58,369 nucleotides of DNA from a virus, in the IMG/VR virus record IMGVR_UViG_3300028859_000024, positions 1-58,369 of that record. One strand, given 5' to 3'. The position numbers and the translations under genes were made by a program. Under the pieces are notes generated by a model. The model searched no databases, was not told where the DNA came from, and saw only the letters and a list, made by a program, of their open reading frames with translations. Below are positions 1 to 8,559 of this stretch, piece by piece. Within the stretch, counting starts at the first letter, position 1. Every line of letters starts with the position of its first letter.

Positions 1-182
1 ATAGTATCTAATACTTGAATTAATTCGTTATTTTTTTCTCTTTTTAAAAACAAATTATATCCACCAATTTTTCCGATAGTTATGGGAGCAATTTCCATAA
101 AATCCCATTGTTTTTTCAAATCACCAAACATATATTTTTTGGTGGTTGAATTGAAACTAAATCTAAGTTCACATATCTTCAT
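1..182 (-). CDS. Unknown protein, truncated by window edge
   Basis: This leftward gene starts at 182 with MKICELRFSF and stays open for 60 codons to the left edge, so its C-terminus is missing. Its ATG overlaps the stop codon of the tape-measure-like gene as TAATG, which suggests translational coupling and a related role in tail assembly. I recognise no domain in the visible part. The first residues fit the M-K-I-x-E pattern common in the 24-40 kb island, but here, next to tail genes, that may be chance. Confidence 0.75.
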   Translation of the reverse strand, partial: MKICELRFSFNSTTKKYMFGDLKKQWDFMEIAPITIGKIGGYNLFLKREKNNELIQVLDT

Positions 183-2311
183 TATTGGCCAGCCACAGTT
201 ATTTGATGTAATTTATGAGTATTATTTGCTGTTTGTTGTATTGAATCTCTTATTTGTTGTAAAATGGCATAATGATCATCCAATTTTGATCCTATAGTTG
301 ATGAAGAGTTTTCACTTGTTATTGATTGAACATTAGTTGGTGGTTGAAAAACTGATGTATTTTCTGAAGTAGCATTTTCCATTGAAGATAGCTTTGGCAT
401 TGATGGAATTTTTGCGCTAGTAATCCCTGCAACTGATGGTAATGTTGGCATACTAATAAGCCCGATAGACGCCAACAATGCAACTAATGCAACTAACCCG
501 CCAAGAAGAGCACCAGTTATTAGTGCAGCAGGCGCAAGAGCTATACTCAATCCTACAGCAGCCAGTGTTATGCCAATAACCGCTCCTAAGAATGCTACAC
601 CCAAAACCAACAATACATCAAAAATAATTTTAATCAACCCCCAATTATTCATTACGAATGATACAATACTTCCAACAATACCAACAAATCCAACAACAAT
701 ATTAACTACTCCATCTATCAATCCTTGTAAAGATCCTTGCTTGGCTTCAAATTTTTTAACTATATTCGATATAATTGGGGCAAGTTTATACATTATTGGT
801 TGTAATATTTTTTGAAAGAAAAAATCTTGCAATAGTTTAACTGATGAATTCCACTCAGCCAATGATTTGCGAATTCCATCTTCTTTATCAGCTTGTGCTC
901 TTACAGTTGCAAGATTTTGTCTAAATAATTCTTCATTAAAAACACCATTTTTATCAAGAAATGATTGGCTATTAGCCATTAATTCACTTTGAATCTTTGC
1001 AATAGTTTCTGGTGTTCCTCCGATACCTGATGTGGCTGCTTTAAGAATTTGTTCCAATCCTTTACCAGCGCGTAAGCCTGAACCAACCATTTCAGCAATT
1101 CTTCTATCCATTTCTCCAGGAAGAAGTTTTCCTTGTGCTGCTAATTGAGACATTTCTGTAAATTGTCTATCTAATCCAGGAACAGTTGCCATTAATATTT
1201 GCATTTCTTTCCCTAATGGAACAATACCAAGAACTTTCATTTTGTATAATTCAGCAGCAGTTGCTCCCATTGTTGAATTTACTTCATTTAATGCTGCAAG
1301 TTCTTGTGTTCTTTCTGAATCGCTCATTTCAGATAATTTTAATTTCCAAGCAGCGTCAGCAGTTAATTTTTGCATATCAGCCACTTGCTGTTCACGAGTT
1401 TTTCCTGTTAATTTTGCCATTGCATCAAATTGACTGGTCAATTCAATGGCGCTAGAAGCTAATTGTTTATCACTTGCCCCATGAGCTTTCATAGATGCCC
1501 CGAAAAGAGATAATACCCCTGGTAACTCTTCTTGATACTGCGATAAAGAAATACCCATATTAGCTAATTGATCTGTATAATCTCTCATAGAAATAGTGGC
1601 TATTTTATTATAAGTATTAACTCCATTCATTATGGAACCAAAAGTAGCAAAATTATCTTTGTTTGCGATAATTATTTTGGAGTAATCTTCTAACGATAAG
1701 CCAGCATCAGCCGCACGCTGTCTCATTTCAATAAGACTATTATTAAATCCAGCACCAACAGTGTTAAGTTCATATAACTTATTATTCCAAGAATCAATAA
1801 TTTCTATTCCTTTAGAAAAAAGACCAACCAATGTGCCAATAATCAAAATATGCTGTGTTCCTGCTGCTAAAGCTTTGGTATAATCAGACAACGATGACTG
1901 GCCATCAACAAATGATTTAACCAATAATGCTGAAGTATTAACTAATCCAAAAAATGTATTTTTTGCTACGTCCAATACAGCAATAAAAGCAGTCATAACA
2001 GCCAATTCTGGAGCAATTTTAGCTATCAAGCCACCCGCACTACCAGCCTCGCCAGCCCCAACTCCTTTAATTGCATTAAATATGTGTTGAACTGTATCTG
2101 CTTTATTTTTACCAATTACTTTCCCCAGTAAGTCAAAATGCTTATCAGTATTTGTTTTTGTTTTTGTTGATTCTTTTTTAATTTCTGAAGCTCCGCCATT
2201 AATAATTTTCAATTGCTCAAGCAATGCTAACAGTGTCTCCTCAGACGCAATATTGTCGAGTTCTGACCCATCCAGCGTATTGCCCTTAGAAACTATTCTT
2301 ACTGTTGCCAT
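182..2311 (-). CDS. Tail tape-measure-like protein
   Basis: This 709-aa protein has the composition expected of a tail tape measure protein: long helical, Ala/Gln/Lys-rich stretches and several hydrophobic segments (about residues 95-130, 150-170 and a long one at about 535-640 with many Gly, Val, Leu and Ala). T4 gp29 is 590 aa, so the length suits a contractile tail. In the virion such proteins fill the tail tube, set its length and leave with the DNA. The N-terminal 80 residues are charged and lack a signal peptide. It is followed by a coupled gene at 182 and is divergent from the baseplate genes starting at 2376. Sequence alone does not exclude another membrane-active virion protein. Confidence 0.55.
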   Translation of the reverse strand: MATVRIVSKGNTLDGSELDNIASEETLLALLEQLKIINGGASEIKKESTKTKTNTDKHFDLLGKVIGKNKADTVQHIFNAIKGVGAGEAGSAGGLIAKIAPELAVMTAFIAVLDVAKNTFFGLVNTSALLVKSFVDGQSSLSDYTKALAAGTQHILIIGTLVGLFSKGIEIIDSWNNKLYELNTVGAGFNNSLIEMRQRAADAGLSLEDYSKIIIANKDNFATFGSIMNGVNTYNKIATISMRDYTDQLANMGISLSQYQEELPGVLSLFGASMKAHGASDKQLASSAIELTSQFDAMAKLTGKTREQQVADMQKLTADAAWKLKLSEMSDSERTQELAALNEVNSTMGATAAELYKMKVLGIVPLGKEMQILMATVPGLDRQFTEMSQLAAQGKLLPGEMDRRIAEMVGSGLRAGKGLEQILKAATSGIGGTPETIAKIQSELMANSQSFLDKNGVFNEELFRQNLATVRAQADKEDGIRKSLAEWNSSVKLLQDFFFQKILQPIMYKLAPIISNIVKKFEAKQGSLQGLIDGVVNIVVGFVGIVGSIVSFVMNNWGLIKIIFDVLLVLGVAFLGAVIGITLAAVGLSIALAPAALITGALLGGLVALVALLASIGLISMPTLPSVAGITSAKIPSMPKLSSMENATSENTSVFQPPTNVQSITSENSSSTIGSKLDDHYAILQQIRDSIQQTANNTHKLHQITVAGQ

Positions 2312-2352
2312 TTATCACCATTAAAAAATTATATTCTTATGTATTTAGCTCA

Positions 2353-2360
2353 CATAAATA
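2353..2360 (+). promoter_or_regulatory. T4-type late promoter, rightward
   Basis: CATAAATA matches the T4 late -10 element TATAAATA at 7 of 8 positions. Transcription would start near 2366, giving a 10-nt leader that carries a GAGGT ribosome binding site before the ATG at 2376. On the other strand GCTAAATAC at about 2342-2350 may serve the divergent tape-measure gene. Confidence 0.6.
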
Positions 2361-2375
2361 CTTCAGAGGTTTACA

Positions 2376-3332
2376 ATGAAAACAATTACTTCATCAAATA
2401 ATGAAACTCCAGAAATAAATCCGCTTACTTCTTTTTTTAGAAAAAAGAAATTATCATTATTTCTTCCAAGCAAAGGACAATGGTATCCAGAAAATAGTCT
2501 ATCTTTAGATAAAGATGGAAGTTTGTCAGTATTTGCCATGACTGCTGATGCTGATATAAAATTTAGGGCAGGAGATATTAGTCTTTCTGGAAAATCTACA
2601 TATGATCTAATCAAAGAATGCCTACCTGGAATATTGAATCCTGAAAATATACCAAATATTGATGTAGATACTATTTTGTTAGCTATAAGATTGGCCAGTT
2701 ATGGAGATGATTTTGAATTAAATGTCTCAGTACCAAATACTAAATTAGTAAGAACACTTAAAATATCATTAACAACTTTTTTGTGTGAACTTTTATCACG
2801 AAAAGATAAATGGGATGATTCTATTATCATAGAAAGCGAAGATGGGCAAAAAATATCACTTACAATTTATCCAATTTCACTAAAATATTTATTTAATATT
2901 TCTAAAGATATTAGCCAGCAGAAAAAAGCATTAACAAAAAATTTTGATTCAAATGAAAATATTAAAGATGAAAAATTATTCACTGATAGTATAAATCAAT
3001 TATCCAATACTGCAATAAATTTAGTATGTGACAGTATTAAAACTCTTGAACTAATTGATTCCAATAATAACACAATTGTTTCTCTCACATCTTCCACTCC
3101 TCAAGATGAAAAGCAAATTAATCAAATTATTCGTGGAATGGATATTGAATTTTTTAATGCTATTCGTGATCATTTGGAAGCACAAAGAAAAAAATATGCT
3201 TTTTCAATACCACTTCAACATAGCACCTTAGACGAATTAAAAGCTGGTGCGCCACCTGAATGGCAAGCTGAAATAACATTTATGGGATCTTCATTTCTTC
3301 CAGAGCAAAATGCAAAACAAAATATCATTTAA
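2376..3332 (+). CDS. T4 gp26/gp51-type baseplate hub protein
   Basis: This 318-aa protein fits the T4 bacteriophage base plate family (Pfam T4_baseplate). The typical opening LPSKGQWYP lies at about residues 31-40, followed by a segment naming the allowed deviations (SVFAMTADADIKF) and the 'SGKSTYDLIKECLPGI' helix. Members of this family help assemble the central hub of contractile-tail baseplates. The next gene overlaps its 3' end by 23 bp and is a second member, so the two are probably co-translated and may work together. The start follows a GAGGT ribosome binding site and a late promoter, consistent with a virion assembly role. Confidence 0.7.
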   Translation: MKTITSSNNETPEINPLTSFFRKKKLSLFLPSKGQWYPENSLSLDKDGSLSVFAMTADADIKFRAGDISLSGKSTYDLIKECLPGILNPENIPNIDVDTILLAIRLASYGDDFELNVSVPNTKLVRTLKISLTTFLCELLSRKDKWDDSIIIESEDGQKISLTIYPISLKYLFNISKDISQQKKALTKNFDSNENIKDEKLFTDSINQLSNTAINLVCDSIKTLELIDSNNNTIVSLTSSTPQDEKQINQIIRGMDIEFFNAIRDHLEAQRKKYAFSIPLQHSTLDELKAGAPPEWQAEITFMGSSFLPEQNAKQNII

Positions 3333-4332
3333 TCGACCAAAACTTTATACAAATTTGCTTAGTGATTCCATAACTGGAAACACTAAGCAAATTTCTGTTC
3401 ACTCGATGGTTATATTGGATGAATTTACTTTAAGAACACCAGACGCTTTATTGTCTGGAAAAGCAACTGAAGAAATAATTAAAAATTGCTGTCCTGAAAT
3501 TATTGAGCCTGAAAATTTGTTAATTTGTGATATTCAACAAATATTGGCAAATATAAAAATTGCAACAACTGGTATGAAAGTTGAATTATTAATTACTTGT
3601 CCCAAATGTTCTTTTCAAGATCCTTACGAAATTAATTTATCTTCATATATAAATTCTTTATCAGCCAACAAGTGGTTTACTCCATTAATAATGAATGATC
3701 TAATTATATATTTTAGTCCACCAACATATAAACAATTCAATATATTTTCAATTGCTGATTTTAAATTAAGAAAACAAATTTATCAAATATCCAAATTAAA
3801 TTCAATAGAAGGATATGAAGAAATATTAATTTCATTAATTGCACAACAAAAAAATTTATTGTACTCATTTCATTCACAATCTATAAATAAAATTATTATT
3901 TCTAAATCAAATAATACAGTTACTTCTCAATATCATATTCAAGAATGGTTCAAACAACTTGATATTCAATCTCAAAATGAAATTAGTAGTTATATTGCAG
4001 AATCAATTAAGCAATGCTATTTGCCAAATGTAGAAATAACTTGTTCCAAATGTCAAGAACAATTATCAGTGCCAATTGATTTAGATTTTTGTACTCAATT
4101 TAGAAATAAACTTATCACTGCGTTTGAATCTGAAATTATTGAAATGCTTGAAAAGATGAATTCAGAAACAAAAAATATTAAGGCTGAGTTATTAAAGTTA
4201 ATATGGTATATGCGTGGGAGTATTTCATATTCTGAAGCTTATTATCTTACAGCTTTTGAGAGGGAATCTATATCTAAAATCATTCAAGAAAACATAGAAA
4301 CTAGTAAAAAATTTGGAATGCCAATAATTTAA
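3310..4332 (+). CDS. Second T4_baseplate-family protein with CxxC pairs
   Basis: This 340-aa protein is a divergent relative of the preceding gene. It shares the block 'LLSGKATEEIIKNCCPEI' followed by 'DIQQILANIKIATTG'. It has two CxxC pairs, TCPKCSF near residue 98 and TCSKCQE near residue 247, which are the zinc-ribbon signature often found in this family. It is likely a baseplate hub or hub-assembly protein. Its start codon lies inside the upstream gene (23-bp overlap), which favours coupled translation and a defined ratio of the two products. A strong bidirectional terminator follows the stop. Confidence 0.65.
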   Translation: MQNKISFNRPKLYTNLLSDSITGNTKQISVHSMVILDEFTLRTPDALLSGKATEEIIKNCCPEIIEPENLLICDIQQILANIKIATTGMKVELLITCPKCSFQDPYEINLSSYINSLSANKWFTPLIMNDLIIYFSPPTYKQFNIFSIADFKLRKQIYQISKLNSIEGYEEILISLIAQQKNLLYSFHSQSINKIIISKSNNTVTSQYHIQEWFKQLDIQSQNEISSYIAESIKQCYLPNVEITCSKCQEQLSVPIDLDFCTQFRNKLITAFESEIIEMLEKMNSETKNIKAELLKLIWYMRGSISYSEAYYLTAFERESISKIIQENIETSKKFGMPII

Positions 4333-4334
4333 AT

Positions 4335-4364
4335 AAAAAGCCCAGCAAATTTGCTGGGCTTTTT
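4335..4364. terminator. Bidirectional terminator
   Basis: A perfect 30-bp palindrome (AAAAAGCCCAGCAAA and its reverse complement) ends in T-runs on both strands. It sits between the convergent baseplate gene (ends 4332) and the leftward gene ending at 4375, so it can stop transcription from both sides. Confidence 0.9.
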
Positions 4365-4374
4365 TAATTTGTGC

Positions 4375-4983
4375 TTAAATTATTTTTCGTGTTTTGGGAG
4401 CAACTGAAGCAGGTTCTGATCTGTCCCCTTTCAATTGTCTAACTTCAACAAGTAATGCTTCTACAGCACCAGTCAATTGCTTGACTTGCTCTTGCAAGGC
4501 TACCACCATCTTTTTATCAGAAATATCTAAATCACTGGGAGTGGTTGACAGCCCATTTCGTCGTTTTCTTTTATTCATTCCTTTATATAAATCTAAATCT
4601 TCTAATTTTTTCTTAGCATCCCCGCCTTCTTCAATTTTATCCATCATATCATTGAGTTCATTTAACTTAATCTTGTTAATTGAGTCAGGTGTAACAAATG
4701 TCTGATTCGTTTGAACTTTTTTAATATGCGATTCAGTGTGCAAAGCATTAAGTAAATTTCTTCCGTCAGGCAACTTTACTTCATTCAATGCATCTGCGAA
4801 ATTTTTTGCTTTTTGCCCAGCTTCACTTACCAATGTTTTATGAACCAATTCAGAATATGCTGCGGGAATCTTATCAGCGAATAGAACCAATGCCATATGA
4901 GATTCTCCAGGAACTTTATTCCATAAAATTAAAATTTTCTTGGCATTATGTAATCCAACGTGCTTGCAAATATTATTGCTCAT
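4375..4983 (-). CDS. Unknown protein with C-terminal coiled coil
   Basis: This 202-aa soluble protein has no domain I recognise. The first half contains hydrophobic patches (IILWNKVPGESHMALVLF). The middle is basic (NKRKRRNG near residue 135). Residues about 155-190 form a likely coiled coil with Leu/Val at heptad spacing (KMVVALQEQVKQLTGAVEAL). The start follows an AGGAG ribosome binding site, and a consensus-like sigma70 promoter lies 54 bp upstream, so it is probably expressed early. A DNA-binding or scaffold role is possible but unproven. Confidence 0.8.
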   Translation of the reverse strand: MSNNICKHVGLHNAKKILILWNKVPGESHMALVLFADKIPAAYSELVHKTLVSEAGQKAKNFADALNEVKLPDGRNLLNALHTESHIKKVQTNQTFVTPDSINKIKLNELNDMMDKIEEGGDAKKKLEDLDLYKGMNKRKRRNGLSTTPSDLDISDKKMVVALQEQVKQLTGAVEALLVEVRQLKGDRSEPASVAPKTRKII

Positions 4984-5036
4984 ATTGTTTTGTTTCTCCT
5001 GTGTTTATTTATCTTTTCTAAACTTGTATATCTTTA

Positions 5037-5065
5037 ATATTAGAGCATAAATTATATTTTGTCAA
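5037..5065 (-). promoter_or_regulatory. sigma70-type promoter for the 4983 gene
   Basis: TTGACA (5065-5060), a 17-bp spacer, then TAATAT (5042-5037). It drives the leftward gene starting at 4983 with a leader carrying AGGAG. It lies directly against the rightward late promoter at 5066. Confidence 0.75.
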
Positions 5066-5132
5066 GATAAATATTATTGGTCGCGGTGTTAAGATCACCC
5101 ACCAATTCTAATGTCTCATAGGACACCAGCAT
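5066..5132 (+). promoter_or_regulatory. Late promoter plus structured leader of HNH gene
   Basis: GATAAATA (5066-5073) is a T4-like late box; transcription would start near 5079. The leader can fold into two hairpins: an outer stem ATTGGT/ACCAAT (5076-5081 with 5101-5106; its first bases precede the predicted start) around GGTG/CACC (5085-5088 with 5096-5099), then TGTC/GACA (5112-5115 with 5122-5125). The AGGA ribosome binding site lies in the second hairpin. Related leaders occur at 17419 and 37868. Confidence 0.65.
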
Positions 5133-5456
5133 ATGTCTATTTATATATCTCAAATTCAAAATATTGCTATATTTAACAAATATACTAAAATTTATATCAA
5201 TATTTGTTCTAAAGCAATTTTTCGTGGAACAAATAAAAAAATTGTCAAATCCACACTTGGCTATATCGAGTCTCATCACATAATTCCAAAATCTTTCGGA
5301 TTAGTACATCCCAAAATAAAAGAAAATCAAGTTTTTCTTACTGCCAAAGAACATTTTATTTGCCATCATCTACTTACCAAAATGTTTGAAGGAAAAATTA
5401 AAGCTAAAATGTTTTCTGCCTTATTACACAACCAAGAAATAAAAAATCCACTCTAA
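5133..5456 (+). CDS. HNH homing endonuclease, short form
   Basis: This 107-aa protein carries an HNH nuclease core: 'ESHHIIPKSFG' (first His pair), an Asn in 'KENQVFLTAKEHF' and the final His pair in 'FICHHLL'. This is the order seen in free-standing phage HNH homing endonucleases, which cut unmodified alleles and spread their own gene. It is shorter than typical relatives and lacks the C-terminal DNA-binding repeats, so it may be a minimal or decaying form. It opens with MSIYISQIQ, similar to the starts at 17488 (MFIY) and 37940 (MTIY), and shares their promoter and leader. Its stop codon lies in the loop of the terminator at 5441. Confidence 0.75.
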   Translation: MSIYISQIQNIAIFNKYTKIYINICSKAIFRGTNKKIVKSTLGYIESHHIIPKSFGLVHPKIKENQVFLTAKEHFICHHLLTKMFEGKIKAKMFSALLHNQEIKNPL

Positions 5457-5473
5457 TTTAGAGTGGATTTTTT
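5441..5473. terminator. Bidirectional terminator overlapping a stop codon
   Basis: A 13-bp perfect stem, AAAAAATCCACTC with its complement, surrounds a 7-nt loop at 5454-5460. The loop contains the TAA stop of the HNH gene. T-runs follow on both strands, so it also serves the leftward gene ending at 5498. Confidence 0.88.
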
Positions 5474-5497
5474 ATTTCTAATTCAATATTTCAAAAA

Positions 5498-6874
5498 TTA
5501 GTTCATTTGATCATCCAAATAAGCTACCTGTCCAAATGGAGGAACTTCTTTACTTCCCTTGATGCACCAAATTGTCGGACAATAGAATTCATCGCCCCAG
5601 TTTCCAACATAACCATCAGTGAAAACCACAAGTTTCATTGGCTCAATTCCTTCATTTTTCAAATACTCAAAAATGCAGGAACCATCAGTTCCACCGCCGC
5701 CCATTGGAACATATGTATTAATATTTTCTCCATTATCTGAAGAATATATCTGTTGATTATAACACTTGGTATCAAAACAAAAAACCAAAATTTCATAGGA
5801 TTGGTATTGTCCCATAATTCCATTGATTTCACTCAAAAATTCAGCAGCTTCTTTCTCTCCAATACTTCCTGACATATCAATTGCAACTGCGATATTCAGC
5901 AACTGATCATTGACAATCCCAGGAAGAATTACATTGAGATGAGTACTCTTTCTACTAATTTTCATATAGTTATAGTCAATAGGAAGAATGCTATCGAGAT
6001 TGGACTGCAATAATGCTCTCCAATCCATCTTTGGTGCTGTCATTTGTTCAATAATTCTTTGAACACCAGACGGCAAATTTCCAGGATTACAAGACTTGGC
6101 CAAATTTACAATCTGGTCCGTCAACTCTGCTTTCAATTGCTTGCGTTCTTCATCTCCAAATGTCGCAGGACCATCTGCACTCGCTTTTCCATCAGACTTT
6201 GACGGTTCTCCATCTTTTCCAGCACCAGGAGAAATATGCTCATCCAGCAACTTATCAAGCAATTCGCTTAAACCCTGACCATTCATAGTTCCACTACCAT
6301 CAGAATTTTTACCCTTGCCAGAGCCATTTTTCTCCTGCTGTTGCAAAAGATCGTCATAGACTTTCTCGCTGTTCCAGTCACGATATTTTACATCATGCAA
6401 ACCAATTGGCTCTTCGACTGTTCGCATCGAACCATAAGAGTCCTTTTTCTGGATTTTATGAGTTGGAAATTTTCCAACTTTAGCCAAGATCAATTCATCA
6501 TTCACGACATAATCAGCAGCAATATTGTAAAGCTGACGGTCACGAAACTCATTTCTTCCCAAATGGTCATAAACCAAATGAAGAACTTCATGAGATACCA
6601 CAAAAATCAGCTCGTCTTGAAACAATTCATCAACAAAATTATGATTATAATACATATACTTGCCGTCAACTGCCATGGTTGGCAACCATTTATCAGCAGG
6701 CATTAGTTCCATGCGCATTGCGATTGTTCCAAAAAATTGCTGATTGAACAACATACTTACCCGAGCCTGCGTGATCTTGTCTGCAACACGAACTGCCAAC
6801 TCATGCGGAATTGGTTGATCAGTAATACGACCAAGCTTTTCTGGAGATTGATTCTTGTTTAATGTGTTTGCCAT
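5498..6874 (-). CDS. VWA-domain protein with metallopeptidase-like N-domain (MoxR partner)
   Basis: This 458-aa protein has the two-part layout of DUF2201 proteins. The N-terminal putative metallopeptidase domain has HEVLH at residues 95-99, a zinc-binding HExxH motif. A Gly/Ser/Lys-rich linker covers about 180-240. The C-terminal von Willebrand A domain has the metal site D333-M-S335-G-S337 and later GGGGTDGS. Such proteins pair with MoxR AAA+ ATPases, which remodel or metallate client proteins; the MoxR gene lies just upstream at 8323. The ATG is only 6 bp from a TAATAT -10 box, so the transcript is probably leaderless. Its phage role is unknown. Confidence 0.85.
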   Translation of the reverse strand: MANTLNKNQSPEKLGRITDQPIPHELAVRVADKITQARVSMLFNQQFFGTIAMRMELMPADKWLPTMAVDGKYMYYNHNFVDELFQDELIFVVSHEVLHLVYDHLGRNEFRDRQLYNIAADYVVNDELILAKVGKFPTHKIQKKDSYGSMRTVEEPIGLHDVKYRDWNSEKVYDDLLQQQEKNGSGKGKNSDGSGTMNGQGLSELLDKLLDEHISPGAGKDGEPSKSDGKASADGPATFGDEERKQLKAELTDQIVNLAKSCNPGNLPSGVQRIIEQMTAPKMDWRALLQSNLDSILPIDYNYMKISRKSTHLNVILPGIVNDQLLNIAVAIDMSGSIGEKEAAEFLSEINGIMGQYQSYEILVFCFDTKCYNQQIYSSDNGENINTYVPMGGGGTDGSCIFEYLKNEGIEPMKLVVFTDGYVGNWGDEFYCPTIWCIKGSKEVPPFGQVAYLDDQMN

Positions 6875-6880
6875 AGTTAA

Positions 6881-6909
6881 ATATTACTCGCTTTCAAGTT
6901 AAATGTCAA
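6881..6909 (-). promoter_or_regulatory. sigma70 promoter placed for a leaderless transcript
   Basis: TTGACA (6909-6904), 17 bp, TAATAT (6886-6881), then 6 bp to the ATG at 6874. The start codon coincides with the expected +1. No Shine-Dalgarno sequence is present. Confidence 0.75.
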
Positions 6910-7080
6910 TAAGAAAATAAGTGCTTTGCAATCAACAATTTGTAACAAACACAAAACAAAGAGCTTAAAAATGCCTTTTAAGCAATATTATTTGCTTTAT
7001 GGCACTTGGACATGTCTGAGGGGCTTAGAGCGGGTTATAGGGCAATTTAGCCAATTTTGTCCCTTTAGAATCAACAAGTT

Positions 7081-7125
7081 AAAAACCAGAAATTTGACTA
7101 TTGGACTGTCAAATTTCTGGTTTTT
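7081..7125. terminator. Strong bidirectional terminator
   Basis: An 18-bp perfect stem (7081-7098 with 7108-7125) with a 9-nt loop and flanking A/T runs lies just after the MoxR stop at 7133 (leftward). The 170 bp between it and the promoter at 6909 hold no convincing gene; the rightward ORF there of 68 codons has no start signals. Confidence 0.88.
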
Positions 7126-7132
7126 GGTTTGA

Positions 7133-8323
7133 TTAAGCAGAGAAGATAAACTTTCCCCACTGCTCTGCGATCTTGGTCCAAGACTTCAAATTGGTCATTG
7201 GCATAGACTTCATGAAATTGTAATTCTTGAAAGCCATACGAACTGCCATAATTCCAACTTCAGTCTTCACTTGCGTAAGAACAAAATTGTTAAAATTCTC
7301 AAGCATTGTAGCCCAAGTCTTCAAATATGGCTTGTCCGTGCGCCAATCACGCTTTTCAACTTGGCGATCTGCTACCTTTTCCATAACACCAGTCCCATCG
7401 CTGTGATCAAACCAAAAATTACGCAACTCGTACAACATGCTCATAATGATCTGATAATGTGCGCTGATTTCAGTTGTCTTAATCTCTGTCACTTTACCAG
7501 ACAGAATATCAGCAGGATGTGGAAGAGTCTTGCCAATCTTCATATACGCCATGAACGATGTAGCGGTACCAGAACCAACAGCAGATGCAACCAAATCTCG
7601 AATTACACTATCTGACAGAGAAGCTTCATCTTTATCAGTAGTGATAAGCTGGCTTACAAATTCCCAACTACGCGGAGTCGGAAAAGACTTATCAGCGCTC
7701 GTAGGATCAAACTCATACAACTTGTCTTTGAAGGTTGACAAAAAAGCAACAACATCAGGATTGATATTTTCGCTCAAAGCCCAATCCAACCAAGAATCAA
7801 AATCAGGCTTAACTTGAAAGTGAACAAAACGATTTGCAAGCGGAGAAGGCATACGGAAAGTTACTCCGCGGTCTGTCTCACGATTTCCAGCGGCGACAAT
7901 AACCACATTGTCAGGAAGCTTATACGTTCCAGCAGCTCGGTCTTGAACCAACTGATATGCAGAAGCTTGCACAGCAGGAGCAGCACTATTCATTTCGTCC
8001 AAAAACAAAATGACAATTGGATACTCAGCAGCAAATTCAGCAGTCGGCATACGCTCGTCAGGCGCCCAGCGCATAGCGCCAGCACCGTTATTTGCAGTTG
8101 GATTTAAATATGGAATACCAATGAGATCAGATTGCTGCATCTGACTCAAACGAAGATCAATAGAAATTCCACCAAGAAGCTTGGCAATTTGCGCTATAAC
8201 TGACGACTTGCCAATTCCAGGACCAGACCACAGAAAAAGCGGGCGCTGTTTCTTCAAGCATCGCTTGATCAGAGGAACCAATTCATTCAGCGTGTACGAT
8301 GCAGTTGTGTCAATCTTTGCCAT
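7133..8323 (-). CDS. MoxR-type AAA+ ATPase
   Basis: This 396-aa protein is a single-domain AAA+ ATPase of the MoxR/dynein-related class. Walker A is GPGIGKS (34-40) and Walker B is ILFLDE (105-110). A sensor-1 Asn follows in 'IVAAGNRETD', and 'SPLANRF' supplies the arginine finger region. The block 'RLSQMQQSDLIGIP' is typical of MoxR proteins. MoxR ATPases act with VWA-domain partners to mature or remodel other proteins, and the VWA/metallopeptidase gene is next downstream. The 258 bp between them contain a strong terminator and a separate promoter, so the two genes are controlled independently. The leader has an AAAGGAT ribosome binding site. Confidence 0.88.
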   Translation of the reverse strand: MAKIDTTASYTLNELVPLIKRCLKKQRPLFLWSGPGIGKSSVIAQIAKLLGGISIDLRLSQMQQSDLIGIPYLNPTANNGAGAMRWAPDERMPTAEFAAEYPIVILFLDEMNSAAPAVQASAYQLVQDRAAGTYKLPDNVVIVAAGNRETDRGVTFRMPSPLANRFVHFQVKPDFDSWLDWALSENINPDVVAFLSTFKDKLYEFDPTSADKSFPTPRSWEFVSQLITTDKDEASLSDSVIRDLVASAVGSGTATSFMAYMKIGKTLPHPADILSGKVTEIKTTEISAHYQIIMSMLYELRNFWFDHSDGTGVMEKVADRQVEKRDWRTDKPYLKTWATMLENFNNFVLTQVKTEVGIMAVRMAFKNYNFMKSMPMTNLKSWTKIAEQWGKFIFSA

Positions 8324-8360
8324 TTTTTGTGTTATCCTTTCGTATTTTTGCTACTCTTTA

Positions 8361-8389
8361 ATGGTATCAATGTTTGGGTTGTTTGTCAA
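8361..8389 (-). promoter_or_regulatory. sigma70 promoter for MoxR gene
   Basis: TTGACA (8389-8384), 17 bp, TACCAT (8366-8361). It yields a leader of about 30 nt with CGAAAGGA, a sequence also seen in the ClpA-like leader. A further TTGACA at 8469-8464 has a poor -10 (TCTACA). Confidence 0.65.
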
Positions 8390-8530
8390 GCTTTTCTTTT
8401 CCACAGGCTAAGTTGTTGATTTTAAAAGGATAGACTGATTTGTAGAACAGTTGGAAAAACGTTTGTCAAATACCAGACTCCAACACTGTTGTAAAGATTA
8501 CGCATTTCATGTCCTTTCGACTACAAATAT

Positions 8531-8559
8531 AGCATAACAAAGTTTGGGATGATTGTCAA
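8531..8559 (-). promoter_or_regulatory. Upstream sigma70 promoter with possible leader peptide
   Basis: TTGACA (8559-8554), 17 bp, TATGCT (8536-8531). Its -35 overlaps the last codons of the DUF4116 gene. Downstream, an AAAGGAC site precedes a possible 14-codon ORF at 8510-8466 (MKCVIFTTVL...). The ORF's stop overlaps the next TTGACA. Whether the peptide is made is unclear. Confidence 0.55.
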
